DNA of 43,528 bases from Bacillota bacterium (GTDB lineage Bacteria > Bacillota > Limnochordia > Darwinibacteriales > JAAYFS01), in assembly GCA_012728115.1 (NCBI GenBank), contig JAAYFS010000016.1, positions 1-43,528 on the forward strand, given 5' to 3'. Both the position numbers and the translations under genes were made by a program. Shown one piece after another: positions 8,384-16,994 of this stretch; within the stretch, counting starts at the first letter, position 1; each line of letters starts with the position of its first letter. A model generated the notes under the pieces. That model was not told the origin of the DNA. It made no database searches and saw only the letters and a list, made by a program, of their open reading frames with translations.

Positions 8384-8872
8384 ATGTTAACCCGAAATAT
8401 GATCGCTGATTTGGACCTCTGCCTCGACGAACAAATCTGCCTCTATCAGGAATTGTTGTCGCTTGCTAAACAGGGTGAGTCGTTGACTGACAATGAAGAT
8501 TTATTGATAAATATCCAAGAATTGCTCGGTAAGCGTAGCGAAAAAATTGCTCAGATCCATCAAGTTCAGGAGCAATTAGTTTCACTTTGTCGAGATATAG
8601 CCAAGTCGATTGGGTATGAGAAAAATGAAATTAATATATATGAATTTGTTCCGCTGGTTTCTAAGAATGCTGACCAGAAAGTTCAGGAAATTGCCCGTTT
8701 GATAAAAGAAATTCAGACCAAGGATGAACAACTTTCCCTGTTTATTTCTGAAAAGGTAGAAGGGATAAAACAAAAGATCAAGAAGGTACAAGTAGGGATA
8801 AAGTCGAACAAGGCTTATGAACCTTCAACTATCCAAGGAGAAGGTGTGTTCATTGATCAAAAGATTAAATAG
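8384..8872 (+). CDS. Putative flagellar export chaperone (FlgN/FliT-like)
   Basis: A 162-residue, almost entirely helical, charged protein. The pattern LCLDEQICLYQELLSLAKQ, then a conserved-looking LLGKRSEKI and further heptads, is that of FlgN/FliT-type chaperones that hold hook-associated or cap proteins for export. It starts 12 bp after fliD, where fliS, fliT or flgN-type genes often lie. Family membership is inferred from helix pattern and position, since these chaperones are poorly conserved in sequence. The last 25 residues look disordered. Confidence 0.65.
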   Translation: MLTRNMIADLDLCLDEQICLYQELLSLAKQGESLTDNEDLLINIQELLGKRSEKIAQIHQVQEQLVSLCRDIAKSIGYEKNEINIYEFVPLVSKNADQKVQEIARLIKEIQTKDEQLSLFISEKVEGIKQKIKKVQVGIKSNKAYEPSTIQGEGVFIDQKIK

Positions 8873-8892
8873 GGCGGAAGGGGAGACTGGCT

Positions 8893-9375
8893 ATGACGAT
8901 ATCGACAACCGAAGAAAGGCAATTTGTTGTCTTTGACTTAGGAAATGAGTCTTTTGGGATCGATATTGCAGTTGTAAAGGAGATTATTCAAAAAACTGAT
9001 TCAACAAAACTTCCAGAAATGGATGAGTTCATTGATGGAATAATTAACGTCCGCGGAGATGTTATTCCGATTATTTCGTTAGGCAGAAAGTTCAAACTTT
9101 ACGATTCGGTTACTGAGGATCAAGAAACAAAAGTGATCATTGTGGAGTTGGAAGGCACCTTGGTTGGTTTAGCAGTTGACTCAGTTGAAGAAGTTTTACG
9201 AATTCCCGCAACGAGTATTCAGCGTCCGACAGCTATCGCTGGAATTAATCTTAGATATATCCAGGGTATTGCTCAACACGACGATAGATTGCTTATTTTG
9301 TTAGATGTCAACGAAGTTTTTTCTATCAATGAGAAAGAGGTCTTGATGGAAGCTACTAGCTCCTTCCCTGAATAG
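8893..9375 (+). CDS. cheW: Chemotaxis coupling protein CheW
   Basis: A 160-residue CheW-like adaptor linking chemoreceptors to CheA at the membrane array. It has the two SH3-like subdomains: FVVFDLGNESFGIDIAVVKEII, then IINVRGDVIPIISLGRKF, VIIVELEGTLVGLAVDSVEEVLRI and RLLILLDVNEVFS. Length is typical. ATG follows GGAAGGGGAG. It lies 20 bp after the flagellar chaperone and should be co-transcribed with fliD. Confidence 0.93.
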   Translation: MTISTTEERQFVVFDLGNESFGIDIAVVKEIIQKTDSTKLPEMDEFIDGIINVRGDVIPIISLGRKFKLYDSVTEDQETKVIIVELEGTLVGLAVDSVEEVLRIPATSIQRPTAIAGINLRYIQGIAQHDDRLLILLDVNEVFSINEKEVLMEATSSFPE

Positions 9376-9465
9376 TAGTGTTGTTAAAAGGGTTTCAACT
9401 AGAAATGAAGAATAATAAATACGGTATTGCCTATTCAGGAAATGATTTTTTAAAGGAGGAAAAAC

Positions 9466-11130
9466 ATGGAGAAATATACAATCGGTGTGGATTTCGGTAC
9501 TCTATCTGGAAGAGCCGTTTTGATTAGAGTTTCTGATGGAGCCGAAGTTGCAACCAGTGTCTATGAGTACAGTAACGCCGTGATGGACGAAACATTGCCT
9601 GACGGAACTCGTTTAGCACCTGATTTCGCCCTTCAAGACCCTCAAGACTATTTAGATGTCTTTACAATCACAATTCCAGCAGTTCTTAAAGAAAGCGGTA
9701 TCAAGCCCGAGCAAGTTATTGGTGTTGGGGTTGATTTTACCGCGTGTACAATGTTACCAACTACAAAGGACGGAGTTCCTTTGTGTTTCCTAGATGAGTG
9801 GCGTAGCAATCCTCATAGTTGGGTGAAATTATGGAAACATCATGCAGCCCAAGATGAAGCTAATAAGATCAATGAGATTGCTGCAAAACGCGGAGAAGAA
9901 TGGTTAGCTGAGTATGGTGGAAAATACTCTTCAGAATGGTTCTTCTCAAAAGTTTGGCAAATTCTTGATGAAGCACCTGAAATCTATGAAGCTGCAGATA
10001 GACTGATTGAAGCTACTGACTGGGTAACTTGGCAGCTAACTGGTGTAGAAACAAGGAATGCTTGTACAGCTGGGTACAAGGCAATCTGGAGTAAGGATAG
10101 AGGTTTCCCTTCAAAAGATTTCTTTAGAGAACTAGATCCTCGCCTGGAGAATGTTGTTGAGGAGAAAATGTCACATGATATCGTCCCTCCTGGCAGAGCT
10201 GGGGTTTTAACTGAGGAATGGGCGAAAAAGTTGGGCTTGCCAGCTGGCATAGCTGTTTCAGTTGGTCACGTCGATGCCCATGCGGCAGTTCCTGCAACAA
10301 CCGTTGTTTCTCCACGAAAAATGGTTATGGTTATGGGAACTTCTATTTGCCATATGGTTTTGGGAGAAACCAAGCATACTGTTGAAGGTATGTGTGGTGT
10401 AGTTGAAGATGGAATTATTCCAGGATTATTTGGTTATGAGGCTGGACAGTCGGCGGTAGGAGATATATTTGGCTGGTTTGTAGATAATTGTGTTCCTGAA
10501 GAATATGAGAAAAAGGCTAGAGAAGCAGGAATGAATATTCATTCTTATCTCACCAAGCTTGCGGAGGAACTCAAACCAGGGGAAAGTGGACTCTTGGCGA
10601 TCGATTGGTGGAATGGAAATAGATCCATCCTTGTAGATGCGGACTTAACTGGTGTAGTGTTAGGATATACTTTGACAACTAAGCCTGAAGAAGTTTATCG
10701 TGCTTTGTTAGAAGCAACCGCTTTTGGAACCAGAATGATCATTGAAGCATTCGAAAGTAATGGAGTGCCCATCGACGAGCTTTATGCTTGCGGTGGCTTG
10801 CCAGAAAAGAACAAGCTCTTAATGCAAATATATTCTAACGTAACTGGAAAGCCGATTAAAGTGGCTAAGTCTTCGATCGGACCAGCTTTAGGTGCTGCAA
10901 TGTGGGCAGCAGTTGCTGCTGGTAAAGAAGCTGGCGGATATGATGATATCGTTGAAGCGGCTCAATACATGGCACATCTTAAAGACGAATCATATACTCC
11001 GCAACCAGAGGAACAAAAAGTATATAACAAACTTTTTGCTGAGTACAAACTTTTACACGATTACTTCGGCCGCGGAGCTAATGATGTAATGAAACGCTTA
11101 AAGGCTATCAAAGCTGAAGCACGTGCCTAA
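9466..11130 (+). CDS. araB: L-ribulokinase
   Basis: FGGY-family sugar kinase, 554 residues, phosphorylating L-ribulose in L-arabinose breakdown. The N-terminal phosphate loop [17 protein letters not shown], the substrate-side DEWRS motif with [22 protein letters not shown], the [10 protein letters not shown] loop, the MGTSICHM motif and the second ATPase motif ACGGLPEKN are all as in AraB-type ribulokinases rather than xylulokinase. ATG follows AAAGGAGG at 6 bp. araA, araD and a transporter are not in the window, so the gene is isolated from its pathway. It ends in a strong terminator. Confidence 0.9.
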   Translation: MEKYTIGVDFGTLSGRAVLIRVSDGAEVATSVYEYSNAVMDETLPDGTRLAPDFALQDPQDYLDVFTITIPAVLKESGIKPEQVIGVGVDFTACTMLPTTKDGVPLCFLDEWRSNPHSWVKLWKHHAAQDEANKINEIAAKRGEEWLAEYGGKYSSEWFFSKVWQILDEAPEIYEAADRLIEATDWVTWQLTGVETRNACTAGYKAIWSKDRGFPSKDFFRELDPRLENVVEEKMSHDIVPPGRAGVLTEEWAKKLGLPAGIAVSVGHVDAHAAVPATTVVSPRKMVMVMGTSICHMVLGETKHTVEGMCGVVEDGIIPGLFGYEAGQSAVGDIFGWFVDNCVPEEYEKKAREAGMNIHSYLTKLAEELKPGESGLLAIDWWNGNRSILVDADLTGVVLGYTLTTKPEEVYRALLEATAFGTRMIIEAFESNGVPIDELYACGGLPEKNKLLMQIYSNVTGKPIKVAKSSIGPALGAAMWAAVAAGKEAGGYDDIVEAAQYMAHLKDESYTPQPEEQKVYNKLFAEYKLLHDYFGRGANDVMKRLKAIKAEARA

Positions 11131-11183
11131 AAATGTAGAAAAGGAGCGCGAGATTTTTCTCGTGCTCTTTTTCTACATTTTTA
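11130..11183. terminator. Bidirectional intrinsic terminator after araB
   Basis: AAAATGTAGAAAAGGAGCGCGAG pairs (with small mismatches) with CTCGTGCTCTTTTTCTACATTTT, followed by more T on the plus strand and T's on the minus strand as well. It would end araB transcription and also any transcription through the zinc-ribbon remnant on the other strand. Arms are at about 11130-11152 and 11158-11180. Confidence 0.85.
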
Positions 11184-11267
11184 TGAAAATGCATTGCCGC
11201 ATTCACTACAATACTTTGCGCTTTGTTCAGATGCGTTACTATATTTGATGCAATACTTTACTCCTTG
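11181..11267 (-). pseudogene. Remnant of a zinc-ribbon protein
   Basis: Reading the minus strand, a stop-bounded 28-codon frame encodes VKYCIKY...AKYCSECGNAF before a TAA that abuts the terminator. This is the zinc-ribbon pattern CxxC-x(n)-CxxC, but the second Cys of the first knuckle is Tyr and the frame has no ATG, GTG or TTG start. The position expected for the initiator is GTA, and a GGAG stands upstream. It looks like a decaying gene or the detached zinc-binding end of one. It is downstream, on the same strand, of the small membrane ORF at 11339-11602. Confidence 0.45.
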
Positions 11268-11338
11268 TTAAATATCGCGGTTTTAGATTATGTCTGCTTA
11301 TTCGAAGTTCCTTAGAAATTTTCGATCAATCCTCCAAA

Positions 11339-11602
11339 CTATCTGGCATTTTTGTCATAACTACCGAACACTCCTATTCCGAAACTAGTTTTTATTAATA
11401 TTGCTCCAAAACCAAAGACTAGTATTCCAAAAACGGCCCCCGCGATCGGGGTATCCAGATTACGATGTCCGAATTCTGGCAAAAACATATGGTTTGAACC
11501 GTTTGGTCTGCTAATCGCAAAGAAAAAATTTAAGAAAAGACCAAATCCAACAATAGTAAGAATTAGCCAATAACAAAAAGTGTGATGCCACTGGAAGTTC
11601 AT
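11339..11602 (-). CDS. Small putative membrane protein
   Basis: 87 residues with two hydrophobic helices (about 10-30, ending LFLNFFFAI, and about 52-72, AGAVFGILVFGFGAILI) separated by a polar loop. There is no good SD before the ATG and no known family is recognised. It stands on the minus strand in a gene-poor, decaying zone; the zinc-ribbon remnant follows on the same strand. Zinc ribbons are often fused to small membrane proteins, so both could derive from one former gene or operon (inference). It may be a remnant itself. Confidence 0.35.
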   Translation of the reverse strand: MNFQWHHTFCYWLILTIVGFGLFLNFFFAISRPNGSNHMFLPEFGHRNLDTPIAGAVFGILVFGFGAILIKTSFGIGVFGSYDKNAR

Positions 11603-11730
11603 TTTCTTGACATTTGAACAGCTTCATTCAATCGAATAAGCGCTATTTTTCACCTCATAACATCATGCGTATGATATATTTGTCTATTTTGTTAATAAAG
11701 TTTTAACTAAGAATGGAGGAATTCGCGTAA

Positions 11731-12057
11731 ATATGTCTAATTATTAAACTGAAATCACATTATGTTGACCTGGAGTTCACATTTTACCCTGAAGCAAATG
11801 TAGCTGAAAATCCGTTTAAAACGTTATTTAAGGGGACTAAGGCTCGAAAAAAGAGTTTAATAACCTTTGATAATGGTCTACCAGAATCAAAAATATGAAT
11901 AAAATGTGAACATTATGTTTAAGACGCCAAACAATTTGGCAAGAATTGTTGATGTAGATACTAATTTGTTTATTAGCGTCTTGAAGGGGGTGTTGGAGGG
12001 GTAAGCTGTGATACTAGTAGGGCAGATGGAATGGCTGCGCTTGTAAAAGAAGTTTAG
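11731..12057 (+). pseudogene. Frameshifted gene remnant upstream of the LamG protein
   Basis: Three protein-like segments occur in sequence but in different frames: 11731-11898 (a 55-codon stretch containing YVDLEFTFYPEANVAENPF), 11915-12004 (29 codons starting ATG, with NNLARIVDVDTNLFISVL), and a third ending at 12057 (SCDTSRADGMAALVKEV). GGAGGA and an ATG (11733) stand at the front, followed by a stop after four codons in that frame. The composition is that of real coding sequence broken by frameshifts and stops. I cannot name the parent family. The 5' leader of the LamG gene presumably runs through the end of it. Confidence 0.4.
11911..11981 (+). repeat. Nested inverted repeat in the leader region
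   Basis: AAGACGC near 11920 pairs with GCGTCTT near 11976, and inside it GCCAAA-CAA-TTTGGC forms a second small hairpin (11926-11940). It lies about 110 bp upstream of the first LamG gene. It may be chance within the gene remnant or a structured leader; no known riboswitch consensus was recognised. Confidence 0.25.
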
Positions 12058-12084
12058 GAAAAATGAACAAAGGAAGGTGTTAAA

Positions 12085-14670
12085 ATGTTTTCTCAGAAAC
12101 AACTGAAGGTCACTATTGCTTTTATGCTAGTATTAGTATTAGGCTTAGCAGTGTTGGCTGTTTCTGCTCAAGAAGCAGAGTACTTATGGGTGACTGTTAA
12201 CCAAGACAACGACGCAGTAGATTATACTGGTGTAATGTGGACTACCATATCTGATAAACAATATTACCGTGGTAGTGAAACCACAACCATGTCAAGACAT
12301 GGACATGCTGAGTTTACCTTTGAAGGTTCAGCTGTACGCTGGATAGCTAGTACAGGTGGAAAAGGTATTGCTGACGTTTATCTTGATGGTGAATTAGTTG
12401 CTGAAGGCATAGACCTTTATAGTGAAGAAGTACAATTCCAACAAGTGATTTTTGAAGCTCTCGACTTAGAACCAGGCGTTCACGTCTTAAAGATTGACGT
12501 AACTGGTAAGAAGAACCCTGCTTCGACAACTACTCAAGTTGGTATTGACGCATTCCAATACATTCCTTCATTAGCAAGCGTTATTACGCAAGCTGAGGAA
12601 TTCTTAGCAGCTCAAGATATTATTCCTGAGCCAAGAGTACTTGAAATCGTTGCTGGCTTCGAAGCAGTTATTAACGATGCTAAAGCCGTACTAGCAGATG
12701 AAAGTGCTGGCTTAGAAGCTCAATATGCTGCAATCGTGGCTTTAAATCAAGCTAAAGATGGATTCTCCATTCTTTCAGCTGGTGGCGGACCAATCCTTGC
12801 TTGGGGATTCGACGGTGGCTTAAGTGGTGCTGAGGTAGTTGCTGGCGAGGCAACCTTCGTAGACGGTGTTGTAGATACTGCAGTTCACCTCGATGGAGCA
12901 ACAGCTCTCGCACTTGGTAGCGGCCCTGCATTTCAACCTTCCGAGTTATCGGTTTCTTACTGGTTTATGAGAACTGGTGATATGCAGAATAAAGAAAGTA
13001 TCGCTATCTGGTCGAAGGACGATATGGACTGGGCTGGAAACGGCTGGTATATCACCATGGACGACCGTGGTGGCTCCAACAGAGCAGTATCTGTAGTTGT
13101 AGATGGTGGCGATCCATTCTACGTATCTGCAGATCTCCATGAGTTCTATCCAGAAAACGAATGGGTAAACGTAGTTGTAACATTCAGTAGTGAGACTGGT
13201 GAAGCAGCTATTTATCGTAATGGCGTACCTCAAGAGATTATCGTAACTGGAGCTCCAAAGTCTATTACAGCTTCTGATATAGTAACCTATCTTGGCTACA
13301 CTGGTCCTGGCTGGAGTTCAGCATTTGCTCCAGGAGCATTTGACGAAATCAGAATCTATGACCGTGTAATTACTGAAGCTGAAGTTAAGCGTATTGCTTC
13401 AAGACCTGAGTTAGTTGCTACTTGGAGTTTTGAAGGCGAATTAGATGGCGACGCAGAAGTTACCCTTGGCGAACCAACATTCGTAGATGGAGTTAAGGGT
13501 CAAGCTCTCAATCTCGATGGCACATCCGCTATCGCACTCGGCAGTGGACCACAGTTCCAACCTGCAGAGTTAAGTGCATCCTACTGGTTCAAGAGAACTG
13601 GTGACATGACAATGAGAGAGAGCATCGCTATCTGGGCTAAGGACGATATGGATTGGGCTGGAAACGGCTGGTATATCACCATGGACGACCGTGGTGGCGC
13701 TAATAAGCCAGTAGCTGTAATGGTTGACGGTGGTGGCTCACTATTCTGCACTAAGGCGGATCTCCATGAATTTTATCCAGAAAATGAATGGGTTCATGTA
13801 GTTATCAGCTTTAGCAGTGCAACTGGTGAAGCAGCTATTTACCGCAATGGTGTACCTCAAGAAGTAGTATTTGAAGGAACCCCAGAAAGCATTACTGCTT
13901 CCGATATCGTAACCTATCTCGGTTACACTGGTCCTGGCTGGAGTTCAGCAGTTGCCCCAGGAGTATTCGATGAAGTAGCTATCTACTCATCCATCCTAAC
14001 CCCAGACGAAGTAATGGCACTTTATCGTGATGCTTCCTTGGTTGGTTACTGGTCATTTGACGGTACCTTAGACGGTGCTGAAGTGGTTCATGGTGAACCT
14101 CCATTTGTTCAAGGTGTATCTGGAAGAGCAATTGGTCTTGGTACCCAGCAAGGTCTCAACCTTGGTTCAGACCCAGCATTTAAATCCCCTGAGATCACAG
14201 TTTCTTGGTGGATTAGAAGAACTGGTGATATGGGTCCAGGCGCTGAATACATGACATTCTGGGCAAAAGGTTCAGGAGACTGGGCAGGTAATGGTTGGTT
14301 CGTAACTCTTGACGCACGTGGCGGAACCCCACATGCTGTAAAAGTATGGACCGACGGTCAAAACCAATTCCTAGTTGAAGGCGACCTCAATGATTTCTAT
14401 CCAGAAGGCGAATGGGTGCATGTTGCATTTACATTCAGCTCTGAAACCCAAGAAGGTAAGATTTACAAGGATGGCGTTCTCCAAGACGTGAAATTGTCTG
14501 GAACACCAGAAACCATCACTGCTCGTGAAGATGCAGAAGACAACAACGTATGGATCGGCTTTAACAGCCCTGCATGGAACTCAGCATGGCTACCAGCAGA
14601 GATGGACGAAATTAGAATTTACAATCGTGTTCTAACTGATGAAGAGATCATTGGTCTCGCTATCAGATAA
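12085..14670 (+). CDS. Secreted carbohydrate-binding-like protein with three LamG domains
   Basis: 861 residues, secreted. Signal peptide 1-28 (cleavage likely after VSA). Residues 31-160 form a beta-sandwich domain with GSAVRWIAS, KGIADVYLDGELV and the terminal VGIDAFQYI, a pattern seen in carbohydrate-binding modules. A helical linker (163-230, FIVAR-like) follows. Then come three concanavalin A/LamG-like domains (about 238-435, 436-650, 652-861), each with NGWY/FITxDxRGG, an EFYPENEWV-type segment and a closing D-E-RIYxR strand. There is no LPXTG, S-layer domain or membrane anchor. Codons are richer in GGC, ACC and ATC than in neighbours, which suggests strong expression. ATG follows AAGGAAGGTG. 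No catalytic domain is seen, so binding or a structural surface role is inferred. Confidence 0.85.
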   Translation: MFSQKQLKVTIAFMLVLVLGLAVLAVSAQEAEYLWVTVNQDNDAVDYTGVMWTTISDKQYYRGSETTTMSRHGHAEFTFEGSAVRWIASTGGKGIADVYLDGELVAEGIDLYSEEVQFQQVIFEALDLEPGVHVLKIDVTGKKNPASTTTQVGIDAFQYIPSLASVITQAEEFLAAQDIIPEPRVLEIVAGFEAVINDAKAVLADESAGLEAQYAAIVALNQAKDGFSILSAGGGPILAWGFDGGLSGAEVVAGEATFVDGVVDTAVHLDGATALALGSGPAFQPSELSVSYWFMRTGDMQNKESIAIWSKDDMDWAGNGWYITMDDRGGSNRAVSVVVDGGDPFYVSADLHEFYPENEWVNVVVTFSSETGEAAIYRNGVPQEIIVTGAPKSITASDIVTYLGYTGPGWSSAFAPGAFDEIRIYDRVITEAEVKRIASRPELVATWSFEGELDGDAEVTLGEPTFVDGVKGQALNLDGTSAIALGSGPQFQPAELSASYWFKRTGDMTMRESIAIWAKDDMDWAGNGWYITMDDRGGANKPVAVMVDGGGSLFCTKADLHEFYPENEWVHVVISFSSATGEAAIYRNGVPQEVVFEGTPESITASDIVTYLGYTGPGWSSAVAPGVFDEVAIYSSILTPDEVMALYRDASLVGYWSFDGTLDGAEVVHGEPPFVQGVSGRAIGLGTQQGLNLGSDPAFKSPEITVSWWIRRTGDMGPGAEYMTFWAKGSGDWAGNGWFVTLDARGGTPHAVKVWTDGQNQFLVEGDLNDFYPEGEWVHVAFTFSSETQEGKIYKDGVLQDVKLSGTPETITAREDAEDNNVWIGFNSPAWNSAWLPAEMDEIRIYNRVLTDEEIIGLAIR

Positions 14671-14739
14671 GAACTATGATTCGTAAATACTCGTAGAAAA
14701 TAGATTATAAATAAAATGAAGTAAAAACCATTGTATGTG

Positions 14740-14783
14740 AAATGGGCACTGCCAAGGCTTTTTAGGGCGGCGCCCATTTTTTG
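14740..14783 (+). terminator. Intrinsic terminator after the first LamG gene
   Basis: AAATGGGC (14740-14747) pairs with GCCCATTT (14772-14779), with inner GCC/GGC pairing, followed by a T-run. It separates the two LamG genes, so the second needs its own promoter. Confidence 0.8.
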
Positions 14784-14806
14784 TTTAATAATTTTGCATA
14801 ATAATA

Positions 14807-14886
14807 TTGAAAAACCGTTAATTATGTTAGATAATATAAAGTGAATATTTAACTCTGATGCTTGGATAAATGACGGGAGGTGATCA
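14807..14886 (+). promoter_or_regulatory. Promoter and unusual leader of the second LamG gene
   Basis: TTGAAA (14807-14812), a 17-bp spacer and GATAAT (14830-14835) make a plausible sigma-A promoter. The leader is about 100 nt and contains GGGAGGTGATC (14876-14886), a near-full complement to the 3' end of 16S rRNA, yet no ATG, GTG or TTG follows at normal distance. It may be a ribosome standby or stabilising site, or the relic of a leader peptide. Confidence 0.45.
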
Positions 14887-14939
14887 GCTGCGATCTGATT
14901 TAGTAGCCACTCATTGTTAGCACAATCATTATTAAGAGG

Positions 14940-16922
14940 ATGGTGAATAGTTTGTTAAAAATTAATGGTTTTACAATGGTTGTAGGATTGATGATAGTCT
15001 TGGGCTTAATTAGTGCTATGCCAGCAGAAGCACCTGTGCCTGAAGAAATCCTTCAAAATGATTATCTTTGGACTACCGTCAATAATGATGACCCTGCAGT
15101 TGAATATACAGGTGTTATGTGGGCAACCATTAATGATGACAGACACGTAAAAGGTAGCGAAACAACAACCATGTCAAGACATGGACATGCAGAGTTTACT
15201 TTCGAAGGTTCTGCTATTCGTTGGATTGCTAGCGTTGGTGGAAAAGGTATTGCGGATGTTTATATGAATGATGAGTTAATTGCTGAAGGCGTAGATTTAT
15301 ATAATCCTGAAGTATTATATCAACAAGTTATTTATGAGGATCTTGAATTAGAAGAAGGAACATATACCCTTAAGGTTGACGTTACTGGAAAGAAAAATCC
15401 AGCTTCGATTACAACCCAAGTTGGAATCGACGCATTCCAATATATTCCTTCACTCGCTTCAGTTGTAGCTGATGCTCAAGCATACTTGGATGAGCAAACA
15501 GATAATCCTGACCCTGCTTATCAAGAAGCTAAGGCTGCATTTGTAACCGTATTAGACCAAGCTAACCAAGTCTTGGATAAATCAAGAGCTACTAGAGAAG
15601 AAAAATATCGTTCAATTATCGATATTAGGGTAGCACTTGAAGAGTTTAAGTTGGCTACTGCTGGTGACGGTTTAGTTGCTGAGTGGAAATTCGATGGCGT
15701 TCTCGATAACGCAGAAATTAAAGCTGGTGCGCCTGAATTTATCGAAGGTGTACGTGGTCAAGCTATTCAACTTGACGGTGCAAGTGACGCGTTAGTACTC
15801 CTTGGTGGCGAAGAATTACAACCAGCTTCAATCACAATCTCCTACTGGATGATGAGAACTGGTGATATGCAAGAGCGCGAAAGTATCGTTATCTGGTCTA
15901 AAGGCGATACCGATTGGGCAGGCGACGGTTGGTACATCACCTTAGATGACCGCGGTGGCGCTAACCACGCAGTTAAGTTGATTGTTGACGGTGCAAATGG
16001 TTTCTATACAAAGGCTGATTTACACGAGTTCTATCCAGAAAATGAATGGGTACATGTAGCAATTACCTTTGATTCAGGAACTGGCGAATATGCTATTTAC
16101 AGAAATGGAGTAGCTCAAGAAGTTGAAGCAAGCGGTAGCTTCTCGTCCATTACTCCAACTGGTAGCATTGAAACTTGGTTAGGCTATACTGGTCCAACCT
16201 GGCAATCAGCTTGGGCAGCAGCAGCGTTTGATGAAATCAAACTCTACAGCCGTGTACTTTCAGCTCAAGAAGTTGCTGACTTAGCGGATCCATCATTAGT
16301 AGGTCACTGGACGTTTAATGGTGAGACAGGCTCGGCAGAAGTGGTAGCTGGTGAACCTGGTTTCGTAACTGGTCAAATCGGTCAAGCGATCGATGTGAGT
16401 GGAGAAGTTGCTCTCGCTTTAGGAACTGGTCCACATCTTCAATCGAGTGAAATAACCATCTCTTACTGGTTAAGACGCATCAGCGATATGTCTCAACGTG
16501 AAAACGTTCTCATCTGGGCGAAAGCCGATACAGATTGGGGAGGAAATGGTTGGTACATTACCTTGGACGATCGCGGTGGAGCTGGCCATGCTGCTAAATT
16601 GATCGTAGACGGCGCAGAAGGTGTCTATACTGTAGCGGATATTAATGAGTTCTATCCAGAAGGTGAATGGGTACATGTAGTAATTACATTCAGTACCGAA
16701 ACAGGCGAATACGCTATCTATCGCAACGGTGTTGCATTAGAAACTGAAGCAGGAGAAACCGCAGTATCTATTACTGCTGGTGAAGATGTAACTGCTTACC
16801 TTGGATGGAACGGTCCATCATGGAAAGGTGCTTGGTTGAATCAACAAGTTGATGATCTCAGGATCTACAACCGAGTACTCAGTGCAGAAGAAGCTCTAGC
16901 ACTCTATGAAGCAGCTCAATAA
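14940..16922 (+). CDS. Secreted carbohydrate-binding-like protein with two LamG domains
   Basis: 660-residue paralogue of the preceding protein: signal peptide (about 1-30, hydrophobic core VVGLMIVLGLISA), the same beta-sandwich domain (about 40-170, with SETTTMSRHGHAEFTFEGSA shared with the first protein), a helical linker (172-240) and two LamG folds (about 245-445 and 450-658) instead of three. The start is uncertain: ATG 14940 overlaps the AAGAGG SD, GTG 14943 is close, and TTG 14952 is best spaced. Shared long nucleotide runs between the two genes point to a tandem duplication with loss or gain of one LamG unit. It is presumably exported to the cell surface or medium; the ligand is unknown. 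Confidence 0.85.
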   Translation: MVNSLLKINGFTMVVGLMIVLGLISAMPAEAPVPEEILQNDYLWTTVNNDDPAVEYTGVMWATINDDRHVKGSETTTMSRHGHAEFTFEGSAIRWIASVGGKGIADVYMNDELIAEGVDLYNPEVLYQQVIYEDLELEEGTYTLKVDVTGKKNPASITTQVGIDAFQYIPSLASVVADAQAYLDEQTDNPDPAYQEAKAAFVTVLDQANQVLDKSRATREEKYRSIIDIRVALEEFKLATAGDGLVAEWKFDGVLDNAEIKAGAPEFIEGVRGQAIQLDGASDALVLLGGEELQPASITISYWMMRTGDMQERESIVIWSKGDTDWAGDGWYITLDDRGGANHAVKLIVDGANGFYTKADLHEFYPENEWVHVAITFDSGTGEYAIYRNGVAQEVEASGSFSSITPTGSIETWLGYTGPTWQSAWAAAAFDEIKLYSRVLSAQEVADLADPSLVGHWTFNGETGSAEVVAGEPGFVTGQIGQAIDVSGEVALALGTGPHLQSSEITISYWLRRISDMSQRENVLIWAKADTDWGGNGWYITLDDRGGAGHAAKLIVDGAEGVYTVADINEFYPEGEWVHVVITFSTETGEYAIYRNGVALETEAGETAVSITAGEDVTAYLGWNGPSWKGAWLNQQVDDLRIYNRVLSAEEALALYEAAQ

Positions 16923-16929
16923 TTAAGAT

Positions 16930-16980
16930 AAAGAAAGCCGCTGGAGGGGTTAGATTCCCCCTTCCAGCGGCTTTCTTTAT
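16930..16980. terminator. Bidirectional terminator between LamG and ABC exporter genes
   Basis: AGAAAGCCGCTGGAGGGG pairs with CCCCTTCCAGCGGCTTTCT around an 8-base loop, with T/A tracts on both sides. It serves the LamG gene on the plus strand and the exporter operon on the minus strand, which ends at 16995. Confidence 0.9.
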
Positions 16981-16994
16981 TATGTTAGCGAAGA

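Noticed and set aside
11898-12084. Riboswitch in front of the first LamG gene
   Set aside because: The inverted repeats do not match any riboswitch consensus I know, and the region reads better as a frameshifted gene remnant.
11887-12102. 71-codon minus-strand open frame over the LamG start
   Set aside because: It is antisense to the LamG start and SD and has low-complexity Phe/Ser-rich composition; a shadow frame.
12900-14640. CRISPR-like direct repeats in the LamG region
   Set aside because: The repeats are long coding repeats about 600 bp apart, in frame with LamG domains.
12085-16922. LamG proteins as adhesins anchored by LPXTG or S-layer domains
   Set aside because: No sorting signal, SLH domain or C-terminal membrane helix is present in either protein.
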